A DNA stretch of 64,000 bases. Origin: Temnothorax longispinosus (Eukaryota; Arthropoda; Insecta; Hymenoptera; Formicidae). Position numbers and translations under genes: made by a program. Positions within the stretch are counted from its first letter, which is position 1, and each line of letters starts with the position of its first letter. Below the pieces are notes generated by a model that was not told the DNA's origin, did not search any database, and worked only from the letters and a program-made list of their open reading frames with translations. This document shows, piece after piece, positions 45,778 to 56,600 of this stretch. Where the stretch lies: the NCBI RefSeq assembly GCF_030848805.1, contig NW_027270341.1:1-64000 (forward strand), in the 5' to 3' direction.

Positions 45778-45808
45778 ATGGACAAATCACGGCGGACATA
45801 TCGTAAAT
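45778..45808 (+). CDS. Candidate first coding exon (MDKSRRTYRK)
   Basis: An ATG at 45778 opens MDKSRRTYRK and ends in phase 1 at a strong donor, gtaagtatt. The next exon candidate (46176) starts with two bases that complete the codon. Upstream host sequence is broken by the LINE. The family is not recognised. The consistent phase is the main support. Confidence 0.4.
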
Positions 45809-45874
45809 GTAAGTATTACATTTATATCATACATTTATAATATATGTATAATTTATACATATATTATAAATGCA

Positions 45875-46005
45875 GGGTTGGGAAGTAACGCGTTACTTGT
45901 AACGTCGTGACCATTACCGTTATGGAAAAACATCATGTCAAAATCGTTACTATAAAAAAATAACGGTAATGGTAACGGCGTTACAAGTAACGCGTTACTT
46001 ACAAT
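45875..46005. mobile_element. hAT-type MITE fragment in intron
   Basis: It starts CAGGGTTGGGAAGTAACG, which matches the common hAT terminal sequence, and forms a hairpin with gttacaagtaacgcgttact. The matching CCCAACCCTG end is missing. It lies in the intron of the candidate gene. Confidence 0.6.
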
Positions 46006-46175
46006 TAGTACTGTTTTATGAACAGATATACTACCGTGAAGCGAGCGCTTCGAAATATAATATAGAGGCACGTGGCTCACGAATGTATATCTTTGTAAAG
46101 AACGGTGCTGATTGGATAAACTTTATTTATATATAATTTATTAGAAATTTAGTAATTTTATTTTTTTTATTTTAG

Positions 46176-46606
46176 CCAAAAGTGAGGGAGGTGTGGCGAG
46201 CAAGCTGCCGCCACCGACCCCATCGACGACGACAGCAACGGCGGTAATGCCGCCGCCGCCTCCGCCTCCGCCTCCGCCATCGACGACGACAGCAAAGGCG
46301 ATAATTCCGCCTCCGCCATCGACACCGATGCCACCGACGATGATGACAGCAAGGAGGATGACGCCGCCGTCTCTGGCACCGATGCCACCGACAATGACGA
46401 CAGCAAGGGGGATGACGCCGCCGTCTCTGGCACCGATGCCACCGACGATGACGACAGCAAGGGGGATGACGCCGCCGTCTCTGGCACCGATGCCACCGAC
46501 GATGACGACAGCGTCGATAGCGACGGAAGTTATACCGCCGCCGCCACCGACACCGCCATCGCTACCACAAAGTGAGGAGAGAGAGAGAGCGAGCGCAATG
46601 CGTAAG
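46176..46606 (+). CDS. Candidate second exon, low-complexity
   Basis: It is bounded by an acceptor with a long pyrimidine tract (ttttattttag) and a donor gtaagtag at 46607, and is open in frame with the first exon. The peptide is Pro/Thr/Ala-rich with three 19-residue repeats (PPSLAPMPPTMTTARGMT) from a 57-bp DNA repeat. The other two frames are also long and open, one of them acidic (DDDDSKGDDAAVSGTDAT), so which frame is used is uncertain. Confidence 0.35.
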
Positions 46607-46639
46607 GTAAGTAGAGTAAGGGCCGCTACAGCAATGTAG

Positions 46640-46790
46640 CGAGCGTGCATGCGTGTGTGTGTGTAGGTGCGCGCTCGTCCCTTTCGCTCGTCCGTCCGTC
46701 CGTCCATTCGTTCGTTCGCTCACTCACACGTGCACGTACGTATGCACATACGCATACACGCACACACACACGCGCACACGCGTATATTTT
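46640..46790. repeat. Simple-sequence patch (tg, cgtc, ca steps)
   Basis: Runs of gtgt, cgtccgtc, ttcgttcg and cacaca in close order. Low complexity only. Confidence 0.8.
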
Positions 46791-46809
46791 ATTATTTTAT
46801 ATTATATAC

Positions 46810-49033
46810 TGTGACGTGACAAGTCGCGTCTCCTTCCCGGACGGGCTCGGCCGAGGGGAATTCGGGGATGCCTCCTCGTTAGAGCGAGAGGAGGGCGGTT
46901 GCGTATATTAATTGGTCTAATTAGCTGTTAAGTTTTTAAGGAATTGCCGGTGGTGGCCGGACTCAGCTGTAACGGCCGGGGGCCGCAACGAGGAAGGGCA
47001 GAGGATTAAGGAAACGGCCAGGGAACATGGCTGAAAGTCGGATCGCCCGGACCTCCCCGCAAGTGCATGAGCGTCGCCGGCCGGAGTTCACTCCACACTC
47101 GGTCGTAACAGCGGCCGGATAACGATCTGGAAGACCCCGGATCACCCCCGAGCGAAATGCCAGTTGAACAAGGGTGCCGAGGAGCGGCCCAGGGAAAGGC
47201 GCAGCCCTGGGGCCGTCACCCCGAGGGGGATGCCGGCAGACGGGGCCGAGGCCCGGCCAGCCTGACCCCGAACGCCGACTCGATCATCGCGGCCCGGACA
47301 GCCGGTTGAATCGAAAAGCCCGCGCCGAATCGGAGGTAATTGCAGCGGCGCCGCTGGAAAGGGAAGCGCGCGAGAAGCTGAGGCGCCGACGAGAGCGCCC
47401 TGGAGTGGCGCCCCCGGAAGGAGCGGCGCACGTGCGGCCTAGGCGCAGGAAGCGCTAGGATCGGCAATCCGGTCGAGCGACACGCTACAGCGCAGGCGCG
47501 GGGAACCGGCGCGATCCCGGCAGGCTATCGTTTCCGACACTGTCGTGCCGGCTAAAGTACAGGATGCATCTCCCGGATCCCGAGCTGCCCGGACTGCCGA
47601 TGGGACGACGACGCATTGTAAGGTCACCACTCTGGCGTCTCCGCGTTAAGAAAAAGAGGGTTCGCTCGAGGCACTGGCCCATGGCCCGCTTCGGTTACCT
47701 GAGCGCCGCAGGATTACCTGTGGACTGCGAGATGAGCGCGTGCGGTACCTTGCGCTCGCATTAGGATAGAGTCGGGTGGAAATCGTGCCGGGGCCTTGCC
47801 GAGAGTGAGCTCTCTAGTGCGTAGAGACCAATTGTGCCCTCCCCGCGAGCACCGCCACGGCCGACAGTCGCGTGGCGTTGAGATGGATGAATCGGATTAA
47901 TCGGGTCGAATTGTGTAGCGTCTCGTTGAATAAATGTAAGTAATCGTATCGCGTTATGTGTGATCGTGTCGCGTTTCATTGTGATAGAGTTTATGTTCGT
48001 AATCGTGTCGCGTCTTGGCCATAGTATTTATGTTCGTAATCGTGTCGCGTCTTGGCCATAGTATTTAGGTTCGTAATCGTGTCGCGTCTCGGCCATATTG
48101 AGAGTGATGCCTTGCGTGGCGATAACGGGAGCGAGTTGTGCGGGTAACGGCGGGCCACGAGCGGTCATGTAATTATTTGCGTCTCAGGCTAATTTGAGTA
48201 ACGTATCCGGGCCCTCGGCGAATTTTGTGTTTGGCGGGACGAAAGGATCGACGGGATCGGCGCGGGGCCGCGGAATCTCCGTGCTTGCGAGAGAATTCGG
48301 GATTCGCGTGGCAAGCCGCGGGATCGTCCGCGATATGAGTCCTTAGTTCGCGTTTAGTGTAGCGAGGTGTCCTTCGCGCCGAAGAGGACCGTATTATCGC
48401 AGAACGGGGGAGTAATGTTCCGGGGCGTGAGGCATCGGTCTTGGGTCTTTGGGGCTTTTCGCGGGAGGCCCGCGTCTAGCCATTTTGGGACCATTTGCGA
48501 GACGTCGCGGATGGTCAGTTCGGGACCACCGACTGGGAACGATATGGCAGTTGGAAGGTCGTTGCGCGTAGGTATAATTTTTGTGTCGTGCGGAATCGAG
48601 GTAGCCCGGGTGCGCGTTGGAGGAGCAACTGAAGGTGCGGCGAGTCGGTTCGTCGGCCTCGTGGCGTAAGTCCGTTGTGAGCTCGAATCGTCATTTATGT
48701 TAAGCGTTCGTGTGTTCGTCTGCGTTTGTCTGTTGCGTTGATCTAGTCTACAGTGTGAAAGATTCGACATTACCGCGTGCGCTTATTGCGTTATTGCGGC
48801 ATTCGTGCGTCAGCCTGTCCGACAATTTTGCGGTAATACGAGAGACTCGGACCGATTATACCAATTGATATTATCTGACCAAATATATTCTGTTATTATT
48901 ATTTATTCTCTTGTGTGTGTGATTGATTGCGTGACGCCTCTCTCCGAATTCCCTGAAAGAGCCCTACGCCCTGAGGTATTGCCGGGAATATCGCGTTAGA
49001 CATATTAGAGTACGGTGGTGCGATCCGTCGCAC
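46810..49033 (+). mobile_element. Possible long solo LTR with primer-binding-like site
   Basis: GC-rich block starting TGTGACG and ending CGTCGCA, imperfect inverted ends with TG..CA. It is followed after two bases by TGGCGCCCAATC, which resembles a tRNA primer-binding site. It has an AATAAA at 47930 and a 37-bp repeat (gtaatcgtgtcgcgtcttgg) three times at 48000-48095. No internal coding region follows; only about 100 bases remain before a hairpin. The call rests on end symmetry. Confidence 0.4.
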
Positions 49034-49046
49034 CTGGCGCCCAATC
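49034..49046 (+). other. Primer-binding-like site
   Basis: tggcgcccaatct directly downstream of the putative LTR end; it matches the TGGCGCCCA type used by many LTR elements. Confidence 0.4.
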
Positions 49047-49140
49047 TTTTGGTGTCGGACTTAGTTGTGCGTGCTGCCAATCCTCGATAGCCCTCCCCCG
49101 GATTGCGAGACCGGGGGAAAAAGCGTCGCAATACATATAC

Positions 49141-49340
49141 ATATATATAAACAGCACGGACGGACAGACAGACGGACGGACGAGCGAAAGGACGGATGAA
49201 TTAACGGACAGACGAAAAGACGAGCAAAGAGAATTTCTACATTTATTTATTTATCCGTTCGTTTCTTTGCTCGCCTTTCGTCTGTCCGTTATTCATCCGT
49301 CCCTTCGCTCGTCCGTCCGTGCTGTTTATATATATATATA
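49141..49340. repeat. Large hairpin with (gacg)n-like arms
   Basis: Arms of about 95 bases (cagcacggacggacagacag and complement) fold around tttatttatttatcc. The arms are simple-sequence-like, so the structure may come from an inverted microsatellite. Confidence 0.7.
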
Positions 49341-49379
49341 TAATATATATGTGTGTGTATAAATATATATATATATATA

Positions 49380-50190
49380 TATTACTGCTGTGTAAAAAGT
49401 ATAATATACGTACTAATTGAACATTTATTGAGTGGTATCTTTTACGATTAACATATGCATGCTCCGGATAAACCTCATCATTAATTTTGGGAGGGAATAT
49501 TGCAACATGTGTGCAATCAATACACCCATAAACACCTGGGAATCTGTGGTTCCGGTAAAATCTGTATATGTATAATACAAAAATATTTATACGTCTCTCT
49601 GTCACTTGTATGTATATAATATATTTATATATGATATTTGAATATTTCACATATTACATTCATAAGAACATGAATTACCCATTACGCAGATAACAACGCA
49701 GATTAAATTCTGCTCTAGTACGAGAAAACCGTATCCACTTTTTCATTACGTTAAGTTGATTAGCGGCATTAATTACTTTGTGAATACTTCTTGATATCGA
49801 AGACTGACTAACGGCAATGTCCACATTGTTACCTATATTCATTTAATAACTACCGCTTGCAAAAAAAACGTAATGCAGAGAATATCTACTAGGCAAACAA
49901 TATAAATAAATTATTAAAATGAGTTAAATTATGTGTAATATGCAGTTATAAAAATAAATTTTTGATACCTTTCTTTGTATGCTTAAAGCAGATTTCCTTG
50001 ATGGTTACTGCATAAAAGGTTGAACATCTTCAATGAATTCATTAACTACATTTTTTGATAGCCTAAATATCTTGATAAACCGATTATCACTTAATTCAAA
50101 CGGATCACGTTCATCAAAAATTCGACAAGGATTCCGTTCTGCAGCAATTTCGGCAGCATTTAATTAGTTTAATCCGATAGCTTGATTTAT
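49380..50190 (-). pseudogene. PIF/Harbinger transposase relic
   Basis: Three blocks fit the HARBI1-type order on the minus strand. The N-terminal block has DPFELSDNRFIKIFRLSK (about 50105). The middle helix-turn-helix block has VSQSSISRSIHKVINAAN (about 49810). The catalytic-domain block FPGVYGCIDCTHVAIFPP and NRKRYHSINVQ lies at about 49530-49440. Stops and shifts separate the blocks. This is the only Harbinger-type coding sequence seen here and may be related to the source of the TWA-flanked MITEs, but their ends were not matched. Confidence 0.8.
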
Positions 50191-50394
50191 TAACTCATTA
50201 TTTTGCCAAATATGTGTCTCTTTTTTAACAGAACGTATGCGCAATTAGAGATGCGAGTGCTTGTTACCCACTCGTTGCATTGCGAGTGAAAATTTGCGAA
50301 TGCGCTACCGTCCGCGCACGCATTTTTGGTTCGAGAATACACTTTTGAATTCGAGCGCTCGCAAATCAGTACTTACGCATTATTTCGAGAATAG

Positions 50395-50992
50395 CCCCCC
50401 TGACCCGTAAGCAAACCCGGTGGACTTGGGGGGAAGCCAAACAGAGCGCGTTCGAAGCCCTCAAGACCGTTCTGACCACCGCGCCGGTACTCGCGTGTCC
50501 AGACTTTACGCGGCAGTTTCACCTGCAGACCGACGCCAGCACCACCGGCCTAAGGGCCGTGCTGACGCAATACTTCTCCGAGGGCGAGCGCGTCATCGCC
50601 TATGCAAGCCGCACGTTGAATAACGCCGAGCGTAATTAAAGCGCGACCGAACTGGAGTGCCTGGCAGTGGTCTGGGGGATACGGCGAATGCGCGGTTATC
50701 TCGAGGGGTACCGGTTCACGATGATCACCGACCACCAATCGCTGAAATGGCTCCAGAAGTTAGAGTCCCCGTCCGGCCGGTTGGGGCGATGGTTTTTCGA
50801 ACTGCAACATATGATTTTGAGATCAAATACCGAAAAGGGGCGCTCAACAAGGTAGCCGACGCGTTATCCAGACAGCCCGAAATCCTCGGCGTGACGAAAC
50901 CGAAATGCCCGTGGTACACGCGCATGTGGCGCACAACTGAAACCACGCTCCACGAGGTGCCCGATTTCAGGATTGACCAAGGCCGGCTGTAG
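50395..50992 (+). pseudogene. Ty3/Gypsy RNase H region (element 1, 5'-truncated)
   Basis: It starts abruptly in the RT connection (PLTRKQTRWTW), then FHLQTDAS (RNase H Asp), VIAYASRTLN, ELECLAVVWGIRRMRGYLEG and TDHQSLKWLQ, ending with the VADALSRQPE block. Breaks are a TAA in the NNAERN stretch (50637), a frameshift near 50815 and a TAG at about 50990. GC-rich codons contrast with the AT-rich flanks. Confidence 0.85.
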
Positions 50993-50999
50993 AAGCACG

Positions 51000-52304
51000 T
51001 GCTCCACAGCCTTGATTTTAAAGACACCCCATCGACCGAACAGTGGAAAGAATGCGTACCAAAGGACCAACGCGCACTGCTCCTCGAACGACACCACGAC
51101 GCACCGACCGCCGGCCAGAATACGGCTCGGAATACCAAAAACAATCGCGAGGATCGCGCACAGATATTATTGGCCCGGGATGTTCCGCGACATCTCCCGC
51201 TACGTCCGCGAGTGCCAGACGTGCCTAGCCCATAAGGTCGCGCAGGAGAAGCCCGCCGGACAACTACACCCGACCGCGCTCGGCCATTCGTGGCAGCAGG
51301 TCACTCTCGACCTCGTCGGCCCGCTCCCGCGATCCGCCGCCGGCCATATCTGGCTCCTCAACATACAGGACCGTTTTACGAAGTGGGTCGAGCTCCGGCC
51401 ATTGCGACGGGCCACCGCGCCGGCCATCGTGAACCACGTGACCGAAGCCATTATCCTTCGACACGGATGCCCGGACGAAATCCTGTCGGATAACGGCACG
51501 CAATTAAAGTCGCGGCAACTCGCGAAGCTCCTCGCCGACTGCGGGATCCGCCATCGTTTTACGTCGGCATACGCACCTCATTGTAATCCCGTGGAGCGCA
51601 CCAACCGCGTCATTAAAACCATGATCGCGCAGTACGCGAAAAAGCATAGAGCCTGGGACGAACACCTGCCAGAACTCCGTTCGCTTATATTACCGCGAAA
51701 CACGACGCGACGCTACACACCCGCGTTTTTAAACCACGGCCGCGAGTTGCGCCGACCCGGGGAAAACGCACCGCGCGCCGACCCGACGCCCGCGTCAAGC
51801 ACACAACGCCGGTTAAAGGAAGTTTACGAATTGGTAAAAATCCAGTTGGCTCGCGCGTTCCAGCACCAGGAGAAACATTATAACCTGCGCCGCCGAGAAT
51901 GGAGACCGCGAATCGGGAAATGGGTCTGGAAGCGGGACCGGTCGCTATCCAACAAGGGAGCGTCCTTTAACGCGAAACTCGCCCCCAAGTTTATCGGTCC
52001 ACTCGAAATCCGCCGCGTTATCTCACCCGTCATCGTGGATCTCCGCAGCCGCTCGAAGAAATGGTACCGGCACGTGCACATACAGGATCTCAAACGCGCC
52101 CCTGACGATACACCGCCCGACGTACCTGGTCCAAACCTGGGGGGGGAACCGCGCTCGCACCGACCGCCACCGCTATTCAAACCAACGCGACCGGAGAGCA
52201 TGCGCCAAAGCGTAACCAACGCCGAGCGAACTATTGCTGCGCGACCTACAACGACATCAACATTGTTAATAACCGAAGATGCGAAAAACACAAACAAGCG
52301 TTAG
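51000..52304 (+). pseudogene. Ty3/Gypsy integrase (element 1)
   Basis: An N-terminal HHCC part begins in one frame (KDQRALLLERHHDAP, 51060) and, after a shift near 51115, continues as IAHRYYWPGMFRD and CQTCLAHK. The core has LDLVGPLP, LSDNGTQL and NPVERTNR, giving the D, D, E residues. The C-terminal domain keeps GPLEIRRV and WYRHVHIQDLK. The frame from 51115 to the stop at 52304 is open for nearly 400 codons, so the integrase core itself is preserved. Confidence 0.85.
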
Positions 52305-52991
52305 GACACCCGGCGTACCGAGGCAGGAGAGAGCCGATCGTCAGAACAACCGCAACTATGACGGACGACGCAGGAGCAAGATATTCTCACGGAGATCGTC
52401 AAGATCCTCGGCAAGGACGCCGGGGAATACGATCCGGCCAACCCCGAGATTGGACAGGGGTGGACCACCCTGTACCGGGGCGAGCCCGAAACGGCGCCAC
52501 CACCCCCACCGCCGGCCAGACCGACCCCACAGAGAGCCGAGCTGCGGGTCGGCTCGATCATACAACGGTCCGATACGACAAATTGAGCGAAGCGGGCCTG
52601 GCTGCTGGCCCCGCCACCGCCGCCACGGCGCCCACGACCACTGGCCGAGGCCCCCCGACGACCACGGCCGACACTCCAGCCCGCGAAAGTGATGGGGCCG
52701 ATACCGTCCCCGCCGATCCCGGTCTAAGTCGAGCCAGGGGTGATCGTGGAGGTCCCCCATTTTGCGTGCTATGTCTTTCGGGAGTACAAACACACCCGCG
52801 GAAACCGGCGCTGGCACATACGGTTCAACGGGGACGGCTCCGTCCGCTGGATCAAGGACAAATCACGGAAACCGCCACCCATGTGCGAATGTCGGACTTC
52901 TGCCAGAGTTGTCCGCATGGCCCAGAAGTGGCACAATATTGGCTGCCAAGACTTGATGGGTGGCACTGCCCCAGTACGGATAAACCGCTAG
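52305..52991 (+). CDS. Unknown ORF 3' of integrase (element 1)
   Basis: Between integrase and the 3' LTR a frame runs with one or two stops. It contains an acidic start, a Pro-rich run (about 52495) and a more ordered C-terminal part: FACYVFREYKHTRGNRRWHI, then a cysteine pair in the PPMCEC region and a basic WHNIGCQD segment (52750-52990). It does not look like an envelope protein (no signal or membrane segment). Function unknown. Confidence 0.35.
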
Positions 52992-53045
52992 ATCAGTATT
53001 GTGCCAGTCTCGGTGACCAGTACTCCCATGCAACCATACTCTGTT

Positions 53046-53694
53046 CTGAGGCGAGTCTCGTCTCAGGATTGACCGTGTATAAGGCCAGAAATGATATTGA
53101 TCTACGACCGAAAGTCGGCTCAGTACTGGGGATGTATTGGGTCGACTTAGAAAATTTTCGCTCGGGACCGGAGGTAACAACCGCGCAAAAGCAACACGCC
53201 GCGAGGGGACTTTTCGCTAGAGCCCACGCCGGAGGTAACGACCGCGTTTGTGCCTCTCGGTTACAAGTACCCCGAATTATGGTATCATTCGTCTCGCTTC
53301 GCGTTTCGCCTCCGGCGCCCGTAAGCGACCGTGCGTAAGACCGTGCGTCGCCGATCGCTCGGCCGGCCGGTTGGGTACTATAAGAGGTTCGGTGCGCTCG
53401 GCGAGCCGAGCGACACGAGCGATACGTACAGACGTGCAAACGCGTTTCGCTTGGTCTGTACGAATGTGTAAAACGTTTGTGGAATACGTACACGAAAGGG
53501 GCACGTACGACGAAGTCGATGCGGAGAGCATCGTTTCCCAACCATATTCCGAGGCGAGTCTCGTCTCAGTACTGACCGTGTATAAGGCCAGAAATGATAT
53601 TGATCTACGGTCGAAAGTTGGCTCAGTACTGGGGATGTATTGGGTCAACTTAGAAAATTTTTGCTCGGGACCGGAGGTAACAACCGCGCGATAG
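53046..53694. repeat. 143-bp direct repeat pair
   Basis: 53046-53188 and 53553-53694 are near-identical (ctcag..gaccgtgtataaggcc to ggaggtaacaaccgcg), with 364 bases between them. They are part of the 3' untranslated region of element 1. Confidence 0.8.
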
Positions 53695-53796
53695 CAACAC
53701 GCCGCGAGGGGATTTAGAAAGCTTTTTGCTCGAGCGGCGCCGGAGGTAACGACCGCGGCACGAAAGCAACACGCCGCCGCGCCGCGAGTGTTATGG

Positions 53797-54000
53797 CAAT
53801 CAGTGTTGTCCCCGTACTAGTACTCTGTGTCGGGCCAAAGTTGGCGCCAAGAGTTAGCCCAATACTGGCAATCAGTGTTGTCCCCGTACTAGTACTCTGT
53901 GTCGGGCCAAAGTTGGCGCCAAGAGTTAGCCCAATACTGGCAATCAGTGTTGTCCCCGTACTAGTACTCTGTGTCGGGCCAAAGTTGGCGCCAAGACTGG
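53797..54000. repeat. 72-bp tandem repeat, three copies
   Basis: Unit starts at 53797, 53869 and 53941 (caatcagtgttgtccccgta). Located upstream of the polypurine tract. Confidence 0.9.
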
Positions 54001-54209
54001 GACCCGTGTTATCATTCCGACATTGCCCCAGTAATGACCCCGATTTTAGCTTGTACTGGCCCAGAATCGTCAGCCAGTACTGGTAACTCTGGCACCAGTA
54101 CCAAGCCAGCACTGAGCCTTTTTGAAATTCGCACATGGGCAGCCTAAGGGACCACCCGACCGACCGGCACCTCCAACCAGCCGAACCCTGTGCCTCTCGA
54201 TGCCCCTCT

Positions 54210-54220
54210 AAGGGGAGGGG
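54210..54220 (+). other. Polypurine tract of Gypsy element 1
   Basis: aaggggagggg directly before the TG of the 3' LTR; this is the expected primer site for plus-strand DNA synthesis. Confidence 0.75.
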
Positions 54221-55602
54221 TGATGTAACGATGCACCCCTTACGACAAAGCATTGTTCCCGGCTATCACCCGCCGAATGCCGCCCGACCGATCCTCCGTC
54301 GGGCGAGGACAGGGCGCGGTGCGCCTACATTTTTTTAAATGCTTGAAACGCACCGTGTGCGCGGGTAACACGCCGCATCGGTGCTTTCCCGCGCGACGCC
54401 GACGAGCGCCGACGAGAGCTGATCCCCGCCGAAGACGAGCGCACGGGATTGCGCCGCTCCCACCACCGCGCAATTCGCCTGACGATCGGCCTCCCTCCTG
54501 CCGAACGCACCGCGCCGAGCGTTATATAACCCGGCGCGCCAGTAAGAGCAAACACTTTGTCTTCACCACGGCGTTCCGCTGCTCCTGACAAAGCCTACTA
54601 TCCAAATCCTAGGGCAACACACCAAACGGGGTCCAGAGTCTGAACCCCGACCGAGAGTTCTCAGGTGTTCCCGCACTTTGACAAATTCACTCCCGACGGC
54701 CACGGCCAAGCGGGGTCGAGCGTGCTCGGCTTCATAACGAGGGTTCTTGCTACCATAGCCCCTGGACTCCGCAATCCTCCGCTGTACATATCGCGTTCCC
54801 GCCCGCGTTCTAATATTGTAACCCCGCGTTCCGTCTTCTCCGCTGAGTGCACATGCACTACTGTAAAATACCGCGTCCGCATAAGATTGTAATCCCGTGT
54901 TCCGTATTCCACGCTGAGTGCACATGCACTACTGTAACATACCGCGCCCGCATAAGATTGTAATCCCGCGTTCCGTATTCCACGCTGAGTGCACATGCAC
55001 TACTGTAACATACCGCGCCCGCATAAGATTGTAATCCCGCGTTCCGTATTCCACGCTGAGTGCACATGCACTACTGTAACATACCGCGCCCGCATAAGAT
55101 TGTAATCCCGCGTTTCGTATTCCACGCTGAGTGCACACGCATTACTGTAACATACCGCGCCCGCATAAGATTGTAATCCCGCGTTCCGTATTCCACGCTG
55201 AGTGCACAGGCACTACTGTAAAATACCGCGTCCGTCTAATATTGTAATTCCGCGTGCCGTATCCCGCGCCGAGTGCACCTGCACTACTGTAAAATACCGC
55301 GTCCGACTAATATTGTAATCCCGCGTTCCGTATACCGCGCCGAGTGCACACGCACTGCCCCTTCGCTGTACATATCGCGTCCCGCCCTTTGGTTCGTGTC
55401 ACACCGCGCCGCGCGGCTAACCATGTCCGTCGGTAGCATACCGACGACCGCGTTGCGTTACTGTCTGTAATTATCGAATTGAATAAACTCCTGTAACCAC
55501 TACATATGCATTACCACACTGATTATTGTCTCTGGGCCATCTATCGAACCCTGATCCGGCGAGCTAGTCCGCGTTCGATACGAAAGATAAGCCGTTACAA
55601 CA
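54221..55602 (+). mobile_element. 3' LTR of Gypsy element 1
   Basis: It begins TGATGTAACG and ends CGTTACAACA, inverted ends with one mismatch. It contains a TATATAA box at 54523, a 71-bp minisatellite (54790-55350) and AATAAA at 55482. With the preceding polypurine tract the boundaries are well supported. The 5' LTR is absent from the window. Confidence 0.75.
54790..55350. repeat. 71-bp minisatellite within LTR
   Basis: About eight units. Landmark attgtaatcccgcg recurs every 71 bases (for example 54957, 55028, 55099, 55170), each unit also with gagtgcaca..cactactgtaa. Confidence 0.9.
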
Positions 55603-56201
55603 GAAGTAAAGTATAGGTACTAATGAAGAGTGGGAATATAAAAAAATTAGTGATAATTGAAAAAAATGTAAAAATGCCTAACGAGGCATCTGTACAACAT
55701 ATCTGTCAAAGCTCGTTTTTTGAAACGGCTTCATAGATCGCAAAATCCTTTTACAGGAGTAAAGTTTAGGTACTAATGAAGAGTGGGAATATAAAAAAAT
55801 TAGTGATAATTGAAAAAATGTAAAAATGCCTAACGAGATATCTGTATCATATATCTGTCCTGGTTCGATTGCTGCGTGCGCCATCGCGCCATGTCTCGCA
55901 AGATCCGTGAACTACTGCTACACATGATTGCTGCTCTGCGTGAATATTTTTGTGAAAAATATACACGATTTCTTCGAAGCTCTCATTTTTATTCCAGGCT
56001 TTCAACCTCAATTTCAAAGATACGTTATTGTTTGTGCACGTCTTCTGAAGAGTGGAAACATTTCATTTCGTACATATTACTTATACAACTGTTTATATTA
56101 GAAAATAAGGTTATGAGGTGACAGCATTTTTACATTTTTTTCAATTATTACTAATTATTTTACATTCTCACTCTTCATTAGTACCTACACTTTACTCCTG
56201 T
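55600..56201. mobile_element. TIR element (ACAGGAGTAAAGT ends) between two LTRs
   Basis: An 80-base terminal repeat (ggagtaaagtttaggtacta .. tgtaaaaatgc) lies at about 55754-55835 and inverted at 56122-56201. A partial direct copy of the left end lies at 55603-55685. The interior has no recognised gene. It sits exactly between the end of one LTR and the start of the next. Confidence 0.7.
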
Positions 56202-56583
56202 TGCGGCCTCAATTAATATAACAATAAATAGTATTAAGAATAAAGACCGCGAAGAACAATAGGGAACGCGACCGCGAAAGCCCGAAAGAATTACGCAACG
56301 CCGAATCAGCAAGAGATGAGTTGCGCGATCGGCCCACATACGATCGAGCAACTCAGCGATATCGAAGAAAGAGACGAGGATTCAAAAGGAAGCGACAACC
56401 GGAGACGAGAGGGCAATCGGAGTCAGGGAGCAGACCAGTAACGAGCATTCTTGTACGCAATAACTGTAAAACGGATTTAAGTAAAGTATCGTTTATTGAA
56501 CGTGTCGTGTGTTATAATCCTTCCCGCCTCCTCCGTGGAATAAAAGATCCCCGGTGTCCCTCTTCCAAAAAAGAGGCACAACA
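56199..56583 (+). mobile_element. 5' LTR of errantivirus
   Basis: 385 bp, from TGTTGCGG to GCACAACA, with TG..CA ends. AATAAA-type signals occur at 56222 and 56538. It is followed after three bases by a primer-binding-like site. The 3' LTR lies beyond the window. Confidence 0.7.
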
Positions 56584-56585
56584 AA

Positions 56586-56600
56586 TGGTGGCAGCGTGAG
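56586..56600 (+). other. Primer-binding-like site of errantivirus
   Basis: tggtggcagcgtgag follows the LTR end. The position is right for minus-strand priming; the tRNA partner is not identified. Confidence 0.55.

Noticed and set aside
45676..45785. Ser-Leu-repeat N-terminus of the LINE protein
   Set aside because: It is the antisense of the GA tract and host DNA read through by an open frame, not element coding sequence.
53230..53700. LTR pair around 53046-53694
   Set aside because: The 143-bp repeats lack TG..CA ends, a primer site or a body between them, and the true 3' LTR is at 54221.
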